Shown here piece by piece: positions 17,641-26,286 of a stretch of DNA of 64,000 nucleotides. The notes under the pieces were generated by a model. That model did not search any database and had not been told where the DNA came from. It was given only the letters and a program-made list of their open reading frames with translations. The translations under genes were made by a program, and so were the position numbers. Each line of letters begins with the position of its first letter. Positions within the stretch are counted from its first letter, which is position 1. Source of the stretch: Gammaproteobacteria bacterium (GTDB lineage: Bacteria > Pseudomonadota > Gammaproteobacteria > UBA6186 > Azoamicaceae); assembly GCA_030431675.1 (NCBI GenBank), contig JAUIIV010000005.1:23434-87433 (forward strand), read 5' to 3'.

Positions 17641-18343
17641 TTTCTACCATACCAAAACGTCGCTGACGCGCAGCATAAAAATCTAAAGACTTATACAAAT
17701 CTTCTTTACTAAAGTCTGGCCACAGAGTATCGGTAAAATATAATTCCGTATACGCTAACTGCCATAATAAAAAATTACTCATACGTTGCTCACCACTAGT
17801 CCTAATCAATAAATCAGGATCTGGCAATATTCGTGTAGACAACCCTTCTGCAAAATCTTGCTCCGTAAGGCCATCTAAAGTTAACTCTCCGTCGTTAATC
17901 CTTGTATGCAGATGCTTAGCTGCTTGTAGAATATCCCAACGTCCGCCATAATTAAGAGCAATATTCAAATGCAAACCTTTATTCTCACAAGTAAGATTTT
18001 CTGCACTCTTAATTGCTAGTTGTAACTTTGCTGATAAGCGCTGTGGATCGCCTATAACTGTTAATTTCACGTTACTCTGATGTAGCTCTTTTACTTCTTC
18101 CGTTAACATCTTGTAGAGCAATTCCATAAGCACTTTAACTTCGCTTACTGGACGCTGCCAATTCTCGCTACTAAAAGCAAACAAAGTTAAAACTGGAATA
18201 TGTAGATCTATAGCAGTCTGCACCGTACGCCTAGCAGCTTCGACACCCTGTCGATGGCCTGCCACACGCGGTAACAATCTCTTTTGAGCCCACCGGCCAC
18301 TACCATCCATGATGATTGCTACATGCTGTGGTATCGTCGTCAT
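17633..18343 (-). CDS. uppS: Undecaprenyl diphosphate synthase
   Basis: Cis-prenyltransferase that builds the C55 carrier lipid for peptidoglycan and LPS from IPP and farnesyl diphosphate. 236 residues. Motifs are HVAIIMDGSGRWAQKR (catalytic Asp present; the usual N of DGNGRW is S), AGHRQG, FAFSSENWQRP and RTSGEQRMSNFLLWQLAYTELYF. It follows frr after only three bases, where dxr lies in enterics. Its substrate IPP comes from the mevalonate genes in the same cluster. Confidence 0.95.
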   Translation of the reverse strand: MTTIPQHVAIIMDGSGRWAQKRLLPRVAGHRQGVEAARRTVQTAIDLHIPVLTLFAFSSENWQRPVSEVKVLMELLYKMLTEEVKELHQSNVKLTVIGDPQRLSAKLQLAIKSAENLTCENKGLHLNIALNYGGRWDILQAAKHLHTRINDGELTLDGLTEQDFAEGLSTRILPDPDLLIRTSGEQRMSNFLLWQLAYTELYFTDTLWPDFSKEDLYKSLDFYAARQRRFGMVENV

Positions 18344-18346
18344 AGA

Positions 18347-18904
18347 CTACACATGCATTAAATCAGTTTCTTTTTCTTGGACAATTTTATCAATTTCACT
18401 AATATGCTTATCAGTGATCTTCTGAATATTATCCTGCTCTCGACGCTCTTCGTCTTCAGTAATTTTCTTATCTTTAAGTAAATTTTTAATGTGATTATTA
18501 GCGTCACGACGAATATTACGAATAGATACTCGAGCTTCTTCAGCGCTAGACTTAAGTTGCTTTACCAGTGTTATACGTCTCTCCTCAGTCAATGGAGGTA
18601 GTGGTACACGTATAACCTGCCCAGCAGTAGCTGGATTTAAGCCTAATTCACTAGACAAGATAGCTTTATCAACCGCAGCGACCATTGCTTTATCAAAAGG
18701 GGTTACTGTTAAAGTACGAGAATCAGAAACTGTAATACTTGCAACTTGATTAAGTGGTGTTGGGGTACCGTAATACTCAACCGTTAACCCATCTAAAATA
18801 CTTGGATGAGCACGACCAGTGCGCAGCTTTGCCAAATCATGTTTTAAACTGTCTATGCTTTTTTGCATTTTGGTTTGCGCATCTTTTTTAAGCTCTTCAA
18901 ACAT
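18347..18904 (-). CDS. frr: Ribosome recycling factor
   Basis: Splits post-termination ribosomes together with EF-G. 185 residues, the standard length. The N-terminus has [34 protein letters not shown] and the C-terminus [24 protein letters not shown], both typical. It sits in the normal rpsB-tsf-pyrH-frr order. Confidence 0.97.
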   Translation of the reverse strand: MFEELKKDAQTKMQKSIDSLKHDLAKLRTGRAHPSILDGLTVEYYGTPTPLNQVASITVSDSRTLTVTPFDKAMVAAVDKAILSSELGLNPATAGQVIRVPLPPLTEERRITLVKQLKSSAEEARVSIRNIRRDANNHIKNLLKDKKITEDEERREQDNIQKITDKHISEIDKIVQEKETDLMHV

Positions 18905-18932
18905 GCCGCTCGACTCCTTTTATAATCTGTAA

Positions 18933-19649
18933 CTATTTTACTAAAGTACCTTCTTCTGCTCCGCACACCACGCGCATTAAAGCACCTTCTTTATTGGTAT
19001 TAAAAACTATTATCTTCATATTCTGATCGCGACACTGCGTAAAAGCAGCCAAATCCATAACACCAAGCTCTTTGTGTAATGCTTCTTGAAATGATAAATT
19101 TGTGTACATTTTCGCATCAGGATTTTTTATAGGATCTTTATCATAAATCCCATCTACGCTTGTAGCTTTTAGTAGGATATCAGCTTCTGTCTCTATTGCA
19201 CGCAAGCTAGCGGCAGAGTCAGTAGTAACTAATGGATTACCAGTACCACCGGCAAAAATCACTATCTCACCATGAGTTAAATGGTAAATAGCTTTACGGC
19301 GATCATAATGATCAACAATCCCACTCATAGGAATAGCAGACATTACCCTAGACTCATACCCCGCCCGTTCACATGCATCACGCAATGCCAAAGCATTCAT
19401 TAAAGTGGCGAGCATACCCATGTGATCACCAGTAATGCGCCCGATGCCCGCTGCAGACAAAGTCTCCCCGCGAAACAAGTTACCACCACCAACAACCACA
19501 CCAACTTGCACACCCAGGGACGTTACCTCACCTATTTCAGCAGCAATCTTATCAAGCACTGCTGGAGATATACTATAGTTTGTATCTCCAGCCAGAGCTT
19601 CGCCACTAAATTTTAACAAAATCCGTGTATATCGAGGATTTTTTGCCAC
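18933..19649 (-). CDS. pyrH: Uridylate kinase PyrH
   Basis: Phosphorylates UMP to UDP. 238 residues, amino-acid-kinase fold. Motifs are [70 protein letters not shown] and VDGIYDKDP. All conserved parts are present and the length is normal. Confidence 0.97.
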   Translation of the reverse strand: MAKNPRYTRILLKFSGEALAGDTNYSISPAVLDKIAAEIGEVTSLGVQVGVVVGGGNLFRGETLSAAGIGRITGDHMGMLATLMNALALRDACERAGYESRVMSAIPMSGIVDHYDRRKAIYHLTHGEIVIFAGGTGNPLVTTDSAASLRAIETEADILLKATSVDGIYDKDPIKNPDAKMYTNLSFQEALHKELGVMDLAAFTQCRDQNMKIIVFNTNKEGALMRVVCGAEEGTLVK

Positions 19650-19674
19650 CTTGTAACGCCCCCTCTAGTCTTTA

Positions 19675-20550
19675 TTAGCCCTTAACTTGTGACATTACCT
19701 CGTTCACAAAGTCATCGGCTTTCTTCTCTATCCCTTGCCCAACTTCAAAACGCACATAAGAAGTTACATTCACTTTTTTGGCTTGCAACATCTTACCTAC
19801 CGTTTGATCTGGATCTTTAACAAAAGCCTGTCCAGTAAGTGTCATCTCTTGGATAAACTTATTAATACGTCCAGAAATGATTTTTTCCATAATTTCTGGT
19901 GGCTTCTTAGAGTCACTAGCCTCTGCCTGTGCTAATAAAATTTCCTTTTCTTTTGCTAATACTTCAGATGGAATATCAGCTTCATTCAAGTATTCTGGCT
20001 TCATAGCTGCAACATGCATCGCTACATCTCTAGCAACTTCTGCATCAGCTGGAGAGACAGCCACTACTGCACCTATGCGTGAAAACTCACCATCAGCACC
20101 ATGCATATAAGCCTGTATTAGCCCGTCATCTTCTGCCGTAAGCATTTTGATGCGACGAATATTAATATTTTCGCCAATTTGCGCAACAAGTGCTAAACGA
20201 TCAGCTTCTAAATCACCAGCTATGCTTTCACTCTGTTTATTTAGTGCTGTGTTTGCAACATTTTTACAAAAATCTTTGAAACGCTCTTCACGTGCCACAA
20301 AATCAGTTTCACAGTTAATCTCAGCGATTACAGCAGTTCTTTGGTCTGAGCTAATAGCCACAGATATCAGTCCTTCCGCTGCTACACGATCACCTTTTTT
20401 AACTGCTTTAGCTTCACCTGCAACTCGCAGAGCTTCAATTGCTGCATCCATATCACCATTAGCAGCCATTAATGCCTTCTTACAATCCATCATGCCTACG
20501 CCAGTTCTTTCACGTAGATCACGTACCATTGTTGCATTTATTTGTGTCAT
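19675..20550 (-). CDS. tsf: Elongation factor Ts
   Basis: Nucleotide exchange factor for EF-Tu. 291 residues. The N-terminal UBA-like domain is MVRDLRERTGVGMMDCKKAL. The core has AEINCETDFVAREERF, whose TDFV inserts into EF-Tu. The C-terminus has YVRFEVGQGIEKKADDFVNEV. It follows rpsB by four bases, the universal rpsB-tsf pair. Confidence 0.97.
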   Translation of the reverse strand: MTQINATMVRDLRERTGVGMMDCKKALMAANGDMDAAIEALRVAGEAKAVKKGDRVAAEGLISVAISSDQRTAVIAEINCETDFVAREERFKDFCKNVANTALNKQSESIAGDLEADRLALVAQIGENINIRRIKMLTAEDDGLIQAYMHGADGEFSRIGAVVAVSPADAEVARDVAMHVAAMKPEYLNEADIPSEVLAKEKEILLAQAEASDSKKPPEIMEKIISGRINKFIQEMTLTGQAFVKDPDQTVGKMLQAKKVNVTSYVRFEVGQGIEKKADDFVNEVMSQVKG

Positions 20551-20554
20551 TACT

Positions 20555-21352
20555 TTATTCCTCTGTGCCGCCAGCTTTAGTTTTGGATTTAGGCTCTGCT
20601 ACCTCTTCAGTCACTACTTCGACAAATTCATCTTTAGCTTTTTTACTATCAGCCAAAGATTTATTAGCTTCACGAGATTGGTTAACAATATTGGCAATAG
20701 TGCTGGCATATAATCTGATAGAACGCATAGCATCATCATTTCCTGGGATCATATAATCAATACCGTGTGGTTTGTTATCTGTATCCACAACTCCAATAAC
20801 AGGTATACGTAGACGATTAGCTTCTTGAACCGCGATATTTTCATTGCCAACATCAACTACAAATAATGCATCAGGTAAACCACCCATGGTTTTGATTCCA
20901 CCTAAACTATTTTCAAGTTTTTCCATCTCGCGGCTAATGTTTAGTGCTTCTTTTTTAGTTAATAAGTTAATGGTGCCGTCTTCATGCATTTTTGTTAATG
21001 AATTCAAGCGACGAATTGATTGGCGAATAGTCTTATAATTAGTTAACATTCCGCCCAACCAACGGTAGTTTACATATGGCATGCCACATGCCTGTGCAAA
21101 TTCTGCAATCACACCACGAGCTGAACGCTTGGTGCCAACGAATAGAATCTTACCACCACGATCTGCTATCTGTTGCACAAATCGCATAGCATCCCGAAAC
21201 ATAGGTAATGTTTTTTCTAGGTTAATAATATTAAGTTTATTTTTTGTGCCATAGATATACGGCTGCATTTGTGGTTCACGAAAACGCGCTAAATGTCCGA
21301 AGTGAACACCTGCTTCGAATAAATCACGCATAGATACACTAATTGCACTCAT
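20555..21352 (-). CDS. rpsB: 30S ribosomal protein S2
   Basis: Small-subunit ribosomal protein, 265 residues from the ATG at 21352. A longer frame exists upstream, but [29 protein letters not shown] is the normal beginning, and GGAGAGT lies upstream of this ATG. Motifs include [40 protein letters not shown] and [19 protein letters not shown]. The C-terminal extension is Lys/Glu-rich. Confidence 0.97.
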   Translation of the reverse strand: MSAISVSMRDLFEAGVHFGHLARFREPQMQPYIYGTKNKLNIINLEKTLPMFRDAMRFVQQIADRGGKILFVGTKRSARGVIAEFAQACGMPYVNYRWLGGMLTNYKTIRQSIRRLNSLTKMHEDGTINLLTKKEALNISREMEKLENSLGGIKTMGGLPDALFVVDVGNENIAVQEANRLRIPVIGVVDTDNKPHGIDYMIPGNDDAMRSIRLYASTIANIVNQSREANKSLADSKKAKDEFVEVVTEEVAEPKSKTKAGGTEE

Positions 21353-21487
21353 AGTACTCTCCAAAATTTGGGTTTGTTGAAAACATAGGCCCCCATCTAA
21401 CAACCACCCAATATCTAGAGTGGCACCCGTCAAATAGCTTATGGCTTATGCCCGATTTAAAAAATTAGCACTCGATGTTGCTAAATC

Positions 21488-21516
21488 TTGCCTGGGTTTA
21501 TAACATATATCATACT
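21488..21516 (+). promoter_or_regulatory. Promoter for map
   Basis: TTGCCT (21488-21493) and CATACT (21511-21516) are spaced by 17 bases, placing the transcription start near 21523, about 22 bases before the ATG at 21545. Confidence 0.45.
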
Positions 21517-21544
21517 GAGTCGCAAACATTGGTAACCATACATT

Positions 21545-22336
21545 ATGACAATAAAGCTAAAATCCACCGCTGATATAGAGAAAATGCGTGTAGCTGGGCG
21601 TCTTGCCGCAGAGGTGCTAGAGATGGTAGGGAAACATATTAAGCCTGGCGTCACAACTGAAGAGTTAAACACAATCTGTCACGATTATATAGTTAACAAA
21701 CAAAAGGCTGTGCCAGCCCCGCTCGATTATAAGGGCTTCCCCAAGTCTATCTGCACATCCGTTAACGAAGTAGTCTGTCATGGCATCCCAAGCGCAAGTC
21801 ATAAACTTAAAAATTCAGACATAATTAATGTGGATGTCACCGTTATTAAAGATGGTTATCACGGCGACACAAGTAAGATGTTTTTTGTTGGAAAAACAAG
21901 CAACAACCCAAAAGACAATCTGGCTAAAAAATTAGTCAAGGTCTCTCAAGAATGCCTCTATGATGGCATACGCCAAGTGAGACCAGGTGCTACACTCAAC
22001 CAAATTGCTATGGCAATTGAAAAAAATGCTTTTGGTAACAAGTTCTCCATAGTACATGAGTATTGTGGGCATGGTATCGGGTTAGGTTTTCACGAAGAGC
22101 CTCAAGTACTGCACTATGTTAACCCTGACAACGAAGTAACACTTCAAGAAGGCATGACCTTTACCATAGAGCCAATGATTAATACCGGCAAGCGCCATGT
22201 AAAATTAAAAAAAGATGGTTGGACGGTTTTAACTAAAGATGGTCAGCTATCTGCCCAATGGGAGCATACCATACTAGTAACTAAAAATGGCTACGAAGTA
22301 TTAACTCTGCGTGAAGAAGAGCGTGGCTTAATCTAA
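21545..22336 (+). CDS. map: Methionine aminopeptidase, type I
   Basis: Removes the initiator methionine from nascent proteins. 263 residues. The five metal ligands can be placed in NVDVTVIKDGYHGDTSKMF (two Asp), YCGHGIGLGFHEEPQV (His), FTIEPMIN (Glu) and QWEHTILV (Glu). It is divergent from rpsB, the usual arrangement. There is no N-terminal zinc-finger extension. Confidence 0.97.
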   Translation: MTIKLKSTADIEKMRVAGRLAAEVLEMVGKHIKPGVTTEELNTICHDYIVNKQKAVPAPLDYKGFPKSICTSVNEVVCHGIPSASHKLKNSDIINVDVTVIKDGYHGDTSKMFFVGKTSNNPKDNLAKKLVKVSQECLYDGIRQVRPGATLNQIAMAIEKNAFGNKFSIVHEYCGHGIGLGFHEEPQVLHYVNPDNEVTLQEGMTFTIEPMINTGKRHVKLKKDGWTVLTKDGQLSAQWEHTILVTKNGYEVLTLREEERGLI

Positions 22337-22375
22337 AATTAATTTTACAGCCAACATAAAAAACCTTTTCAAAAA

Positions 22376-22404
22376 TTGGCTATTCGGCAAAGGGAGGCTA
22401 TACT
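22376..22404 (+). promoter_or_regulatory. Promoter of the 22463-24747 gene trio
   Basis: TTGGCT (22376-22381) and TATACT (22399-22404) are separated by exactly 17 bases, a good sigma-70 pattern. The transcript would start near 22411 with a leader of about 50 bases before the GTG at 22463. Confidence 0.65.
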
Positions 22405-22462
22405 AGGTCTTATGCAAGAGAACAGTACAGCTGTAAGTTAATTTTATAAGTGGGGCTACGCC

Positions 22463-23491
22463 GTGTTAAAACTTTACGTAACTTATTTTATCGCTCAACC
22501 ACAAAAGGTTGGTCAAAGGATGGAAAGAACTGGTGGTAATATTCGTTCCTTATTTCCTACTTCTGAAAATGACCGCATCGCAGATACACAACGCCAAGCA
22601 GTAAATGAATTTATAGATTCACAGTCCGAACAAAACCCTGAAGTAATAGAAACTCATATTGAAATCCCAGAAAATCGCAAAACTAACAAATGGCCGCAAT
22701 TAGAAAGAGCTATAGAAGTTTGTGCGCATCGTAATGCAACTTTGATAATTGCTGAACTAGGCACTCTAACGAGCAATGAAGCATTCACGCAACTATTACT
22801 TGACTCAGGAATACAGTTCTATTGTTGTGATCAACCATTTGTTAATCAAACTATTCTGGAAGCCTTACATAAGCATGCACAAATTCAGCGTAAGGTGCAT
22901 GGAGAGTTAATTCGTGAAGGCCTAAAAATGACAACTGCCAAATCTGGTAACCCTAATGCAGCAAAGGTTATAAGTGAAGTTAATAAGCCAAAGATAGATG
23001 TGGCTATAGTATTTGCAGATTTATTACAACCAATCATTGTTGACTATCGTCGTAAAGGCTATTCGCAACGTCAAATGGTAAAAACTCTTAATGAGGAAGG
23101 ATTTACTGCGCCAGAAGGCGGCAAATGGGTTTTAAGTCAATTGCAAAAGGTATTAGATCGTGTACGTCTGAATGAAGTAGCACGTGAAAATCGCGAACTT
23201 GCTGAAGAGTTGCGCGCAGCAGACAATACCGAAGCACAGATTGCTGAAGTACTAAATAGTCGCGGTATTTCTTCTCTAAAACGCACCAACTGGGATGAGG
23301 CACAGGTAAAGAAATTATTGACTAGATTAGATCAGATCAAAGATATAGAGTCTATCAATAACTTTGTATTAACTGTATTACCTTTGTTACATAACTTTAG
23401 ACAGCGTGGTCTTTCTGCGATTGAAATTTTAACGGAAATGCAACAGGCCGGCTTACCAATCCGTCAGAATCAAGTAGATGTTGTTGCTTAA
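22463..23491 (+). CDS. Serine-recombinase-like protein, probably not catalytic
   Basis: A 342-residue protein resembling large serine recombinases. The first ~130 residues look like a resolvase fold (LKLYVTYFIAQ, a RIADTQRQAVNEFIDSQ helix, ATLIIAELGTLTSNEAF). The rest contains two recombinase-domain-like units, GYSQRQMVKTLNEEGFTAP and AQIAEVLNSRGISSLKRTNW. The usual YxRVSxxxQ start with the nucleophilic Ser is absent (YVTYFIAQPQ), so strand-exchange activity is doubtful and a DNA-binding or regulatory role is possible. Start is GTG; the first strand would be lost with the next ATG. It leads a unit of three co-directional genes just before the Dot/Icm island. Confidence 0.65.
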   Translation: MLKLYVTYFIAQPQKVGQRMERTGGNIRSLFPTSENDRIADTQRQAVNEFIDSQSEQNPEVIETHIEIPENRKTNKWPQLERAIEVCAHRNATLIIAELGTLTSNEAFTQLLLDSGIQFYCCDQPFVNQTILEALHKHAQIQRKVHGELIREGLKMTTAKSGNPNAAKVISEVNKPKIDVAIVFADLLQPIIVDYRRKGYSQRQMVKTLNEEGFTAPEGGKWVLSQLQKVLDRVRLNEVARENRELAEELRAADNTEAQIAEVLNSRGISSLKRTNWDEAQVKKLLTRLDQIKDIESINNFVLTVLPLLHNFRQRGLSAIEILTEMQQAGLPIRQNQVDVVA

Positions 23492-23502
23492 GGAGAAGCA
23501 AA

Positions 23503-23886
23503 ATGGATAATTTATCAGATACTCAAGTAAAGGAAGCGATGCAGTCCCTACAGAATCTACTTGAAGATTCACAATCCAGCCCAAAAACTTTAGATAGTGA
23601 GTTATCTTCAGCTGCGAAACACGTACCTGCATATGTTAAAGTAGTAAAGGGCCATATAGAGCAGCTTCGTCAGGTTTTACAGCTAGAGAATCATAATAGC
23701 CGCTCACTAGAGAATGTTAATTTAGCGAAACCAGTAGAACAGTTAATTGAAATTTTCCGTATGCTTGAAGATGAGGATGTGCAGTTATTAGAGGAGCTTT
23801 CTTATGCTGCGCGTAACTGGCAAACAGAGACTTCTGAGCAACCAGTAACTGAAGATGCCGAGTCTGCTCCTGCAACTACCTTATAA
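23503..23886 (+). CDS. Small acidic helical protein, unknown
   Basis: A 127-residue protein starting eight bases after the recombinase-like gene's last codon region, with a clear AAGGAGAAG ribosome site. Composition is acidic and helical (DNLSDTQVKEAMQSLQNLLED; EQLIEIFRMLEDEDVQLLEEL), with a disordered tail ending EDAESAPATTL. No membrane segment, Cys or recognised motif. It is probably co-translated with its neighbours. No family assignment can be made. Confidence 0.7.
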   Translation: MDNLSDTQVKEAMQSLQNLLEDSQSSPKTLDSELSSAAKHVPAYVKVVKGHIEQLRQVLQLENHNSRSLENVNLAKPVEQLIEIFRMLEDEDVQLLEELSYAARNWQTETSEQPVTEDAESAPATTL

Positions 23887-23901
23887 AGATTGTTCCAACT
23901 A

Positions 23902-23927
23902 CCAGCTTACGTACTTACGTAAGCTGG
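23902..23927. promoter_or_regulatory. Perfect 11-bp stem, 4-base loop hairpin
   Basis: CCAGCTTACGT, loop ACTT, then ACGTAAGCTGG: a perfect inverted repeat between two co-directional genes. No U-run follows, so it is not a classic terminator. It ends 13 bases before the ATG at 23941 and would lie beside that gene's ribosome site (GGCGGAG), suggesting a role in mRNA stability or translation control, or an attenuating hairpin. Confidence 0.65.
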
Positions 23928-23940
23928 CGGAGTAGTAGTA

Positions 23941-24747
23941 ATGCCCAATGATGAATTTATGAGTTACTTCCGCAAGGCGAGCCAGTATTTAGATAATAAT
24001 GAACAAAAAAATGTACAAGAAAAAGAAGACAAGAAGCAGCCAGCAAAAGATACTCAACAAGATAAGCACAAAGAACAAGTAAGCCAATATCTTGCCCAAT
24101 ATCCGAATGTAAATCTAGATGTACTACGTAATCTTAATGAACTAAAAGAAATCACTAAACAACCTAAAACCGACGAACCAGATGAGGCACTTGCTGGTAT
24201 AGAGCAACGGCTAGGCATGCCGGAGGCTGGCGAAACCTTGCGTCAAGAACGTTGGGGAAGAACTATCAAGTGCCCGGAATGTACAAGCGAACAAATTCAA
24301 AAGCTTGCAGCCAGCGAACAAAAAGATCCAAATATATACAGATATGTTTGTTTATCATGTTGGATCACCTTTAATGATGACTCTAATACTGAGATGGAAA
24401 CTGAGTTACCACCTTTGTATACATGGATGTTATGTTGGTATCTATTTGGATGCACTAACTCAATTCAATACATCTCCACTAAGCTTGGACTAGATCACAG
24501 TTTAGTCGAGATGATGCTCAAATACATGCAGAAGATCTTCAAGGCTGAAAAGCCCCTAACCAATTTCTTAACATTTGACGAGTGGTCGAATCAATATGGC
24601 AAAACCTATAAGAAAGCCATTAAAGAAAATCTAATTAAAAAAGAAGTATTACTTGGCCGTGATACCGCAGAGACTCCTGCCGACACTCATGAATATAAGA
24701 AACAAAAAAATAACTACCGCGGCCCCAATCCGAAGCCGCGAAGTTAA
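23941..24747 (+). CDS. Zinc-ribbon protein, transposase-like middle domain
   Basis: A 268-residue protein of unknown function. The first ~100 residues are charged and Gln/Lys/Glu-rich. A zinc ribbon follows with two Cys pairs, IKCPECTSEQ and YVCLSCWITF (about residues 110-145). Next comes a helical part (LLCWYLFGC-like segment, then NSIQYISTKLGLDHSLVEMMLKYMQ) that recalls the helix-turn-helix after the zinc ribbon of IS1/IS1595-type transposases. There is no DDE catalytic domain, and the tail is basic (KKQKNNYRGPNPKPRS). A nucleic-acid-binding role is likely. It converges on icmX, 18 bases apart. Confidence 0.65.
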   Translation: MPNDEFMSYFRKASQYLDNNEQKNVQEKEDKKQPAKDTQQDKHKEQVSQYLAQYPNVNLDVLRNLNELKEITKQPKTDEPDEALAGIEQRLGMPEAGETLRQERWGRTIKCPECTSEQIQKLAASEQKDPNIYRYVCLSCWITFNDDSNTEMETELPPLYTWMLCWYLFGCTNSIQYISTKLGLDHSLVEMMLKYMQKIFKAEKPLTNFLTFDEWSNQYGKTYKKAIKENLIKKEVLLGRDTAETPADTHEYKKQKNNYRGPNPKPRS

Positions 24748-24765
24748 AAGACTCATAAATATACC

Positions 24766-25668
24766 TTAGCCACCTGTTGCACCAGACATTGCTGATTTAG
24801 TATCTTGGGCAGAGTTAATTGACTGAGCAACGCCAGTAGCTAATAACGCCTCTATACGCTCACCTTGACGAAAACTTAAGTATTTCAACCACAAATCTGC
24901 CGCTTGCATACGAGCCATTTCTTTAAGCACAACCAACTCATCAGTGCTACTGGCATTCAAAATATCTTCTAAGTCGGCCCGATTATAAAATCTGCGAGTA
25001 AATTCATTTTCCATAACACTCATAATTGAATGCGTAGCACTATTACCGCCAGCACCAAGCTCAGTACCAGTAGCGCGCATGGCAAACATTTCATTAAAAG
25101 AATAAAGCGGCACACCTCGAGCTGCTTGAGTTGCCAAAAGCTCAGCATAAGCGTCAATATTGGTGTCTAAAGTACCGTCTTGAAGTGCACGACGAATCTT
25201 ATCATCTGGAAATGGATTAATTAGCGTTCTAATTAGATTTTGTGCCATCAAAGAACTGAATTCAGAATACTTATCTGGTGATAATAAAACTGACGCTTTA
25301 ACATCACCCATCTCTAGATATTTGCTATCCTCTGGTGATGCGCCACTAGCTGGCTGACAACCAGCTCGCACTTCCGATTCAAATTGCGTTGAGCAATATC
25401 CGGCCAAATGTCTATCAACAAATTCTTGTCTGGGATTACTAGAAACATAAGCTTGGGCATCATCTTTGTGCTTTGGACCACGTAAATATAAACTAAAGCC
25501 CATGCTATTAATTTCATTATTGAGGATAGCCTCTTCTATCTTTGTCTCAAGTGTTTTAGCAAATTCACCATTATCAGTAAACGAGCTATTATCACATTGA
25601 GCGCTTGGTGCTAACCAAAACAAAACAGCAAGTAGAGTTGCTAACCCTATACTTCTAATTCTCAACAT
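24766..25668 (-). CDS. icmX: Dot/Icm secretion protein IcmX
   Basis: A secreted or periplasmic component of the Dot/Icm system. 300 residues with an N-terminal signal peptide (LATLLAVLFWLAPSAQC). The remainder is soluble, with Cys pairs (LAGYCSTQFESEVRAGCQ) and the segment LIRTLINPFPDDKIRRALQ characteristic of the family as I know it. It is shorter than the L. pneumophila protein (about 466). Identification rests on this and on the order icmX-icmW divergent from dotA, as in Legionella and Coxiella. It follows icmW after 24 bases. Confidence 0.8.
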   Translation of the reverse strand: MLRIRSIGLATLLAVLFWLAPSAQCDNSSFTDNGEFAKTLETKIEEAILNNEINSMGFSLYLRGPKHKDDAQAYVSSNPRQEFVDRHLAGYCSTQFESEVRAGCQPASGASPEDSKYLEMGDVKASVLLSPDKYSEFSSLMAQNLIRTLINPFPDDKIRRALQDGTLDTNIDAYAELLATQAARGVPLYSFNEMFAMRATGTELGAGGNSATHSIMSVMENEFTRRFYNRADLEDILNASSTDELVVLKEMARMQAADLWLKYLSFRQGERIEALLATGVAQSINSAQDTKSAMSGATGG

Positions 25669-25692
25669 CGTTGATCTCCTTAATAGACACTA

Positions 25693-26157
25693 TCAACTAT
25701 TGTAGTTCTCTAGGGCCTTAAGTACCAGTGATATGCGTGGTGGGGCAAAAACTCTAGATAGTAATTGCAGTCTCTCGAATACTAAGTTACGTTGCAAGAA
25801 TAATTTAATATGCGCATTAGCAGGAGTGACATCACCTTTACTATGATCTTCAGCATACATTAACAACTGTGAAGCAGAGCCAGGCTTAGCCAGATCCAAA
25901 GACTGCAATATACGCATTGCACGACTAGACTTTGTACTTGCTAGTATCCTAATAATTGGCTCTTCATAACCTGCGACATCAAAATCAGAAGCAAAATCTA
26001 TCACCCGCCCCAATTCCAACAGCGCTGGCTCCAATTCTGGCTCATCATCCATTGCCCAATGCTCTACACGCTCTAAAGCAACGATGACGCGATACAAAGT
26101 GCGTCGGTCATAACTATCCCAAAAGGCATGCAGTGCATCATTATGTAAATCTGGCAT
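25693..26157 (-). CDS. icmW: Type IVB secretion chaperone IcmW
   Basis: Small acidic adaptor that pairs with IcmS to bring effectors to the DotL coupling protein. 154 residues against 151 in L. pneumophila. Characteristic stretches are MPDLHNDA at the start, YRVIVALERVEHWAMDDEPELE, LQSLDLAKPGSASQLLMYAED and LQRNLVFERLQLLSRVF near the end. It is divergent from dotA1. Its partner gene icmS is 17 kb away beside dotM and dotL. Confidence 0.95.
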   Translation of the reverse strand: MPDLHNDALHAFWDSYDRRTLYRVIVALERVEHWAMDDEPELEPALLELGRVIDFASDFDVAGYEEPIIRILASTKSSRAMRILQSLDLAKPGSASQLLMYAEDHSKGDVTPANAHIKLFLQRNLVFERLQLLSRVFAPPRISLVLKALENYNS

Positions 26158-26272
26158 CGTTCTACTTAAATGTAATATTTATCTTTTACACTATACACCA
26201 TCATTAGGGTATTTACCTAGCACTAGAAGCAAAAAATGAAATCGTGATGGGCCTAAACCACCCAAATAGGGT

Positions 26273-26278
26273 TATACT
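26273..26278 (+). promoter_or_regulatory. -10 box immediately before dotA1
   Basis: TATACT ends eight bases before the dotA1 ATG (26287), so transcription would start at or within one or two bases of the start codon. No Shine-Dalgarno sequence lies at the usual distance. A -35 match is weak. Confidence 0.45.
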
Positions 26279-26286
26279 ATGCAAAT

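Noticed and set aside
20555..21433. Longer S2 protein with start at 21433
   Set aside because: The first 27 residues do not belong to S2; the ATG at 21352 fits the family start and has a ribosome site.
22463..23491. Active site-specific serine integrase marking a genomic island
   Set aside because: The Ser-containing start of the catalytic domain is not present, and I saw no attachment-site repeats around it.
23503..23886. The small acidic protein as a missing IcmQ
   Set aside because: It has a similar opening (LSDxQ) and lies near the island, but it is shorter than IcmQ (127 against about 190 residues) and I see no second-domain match.
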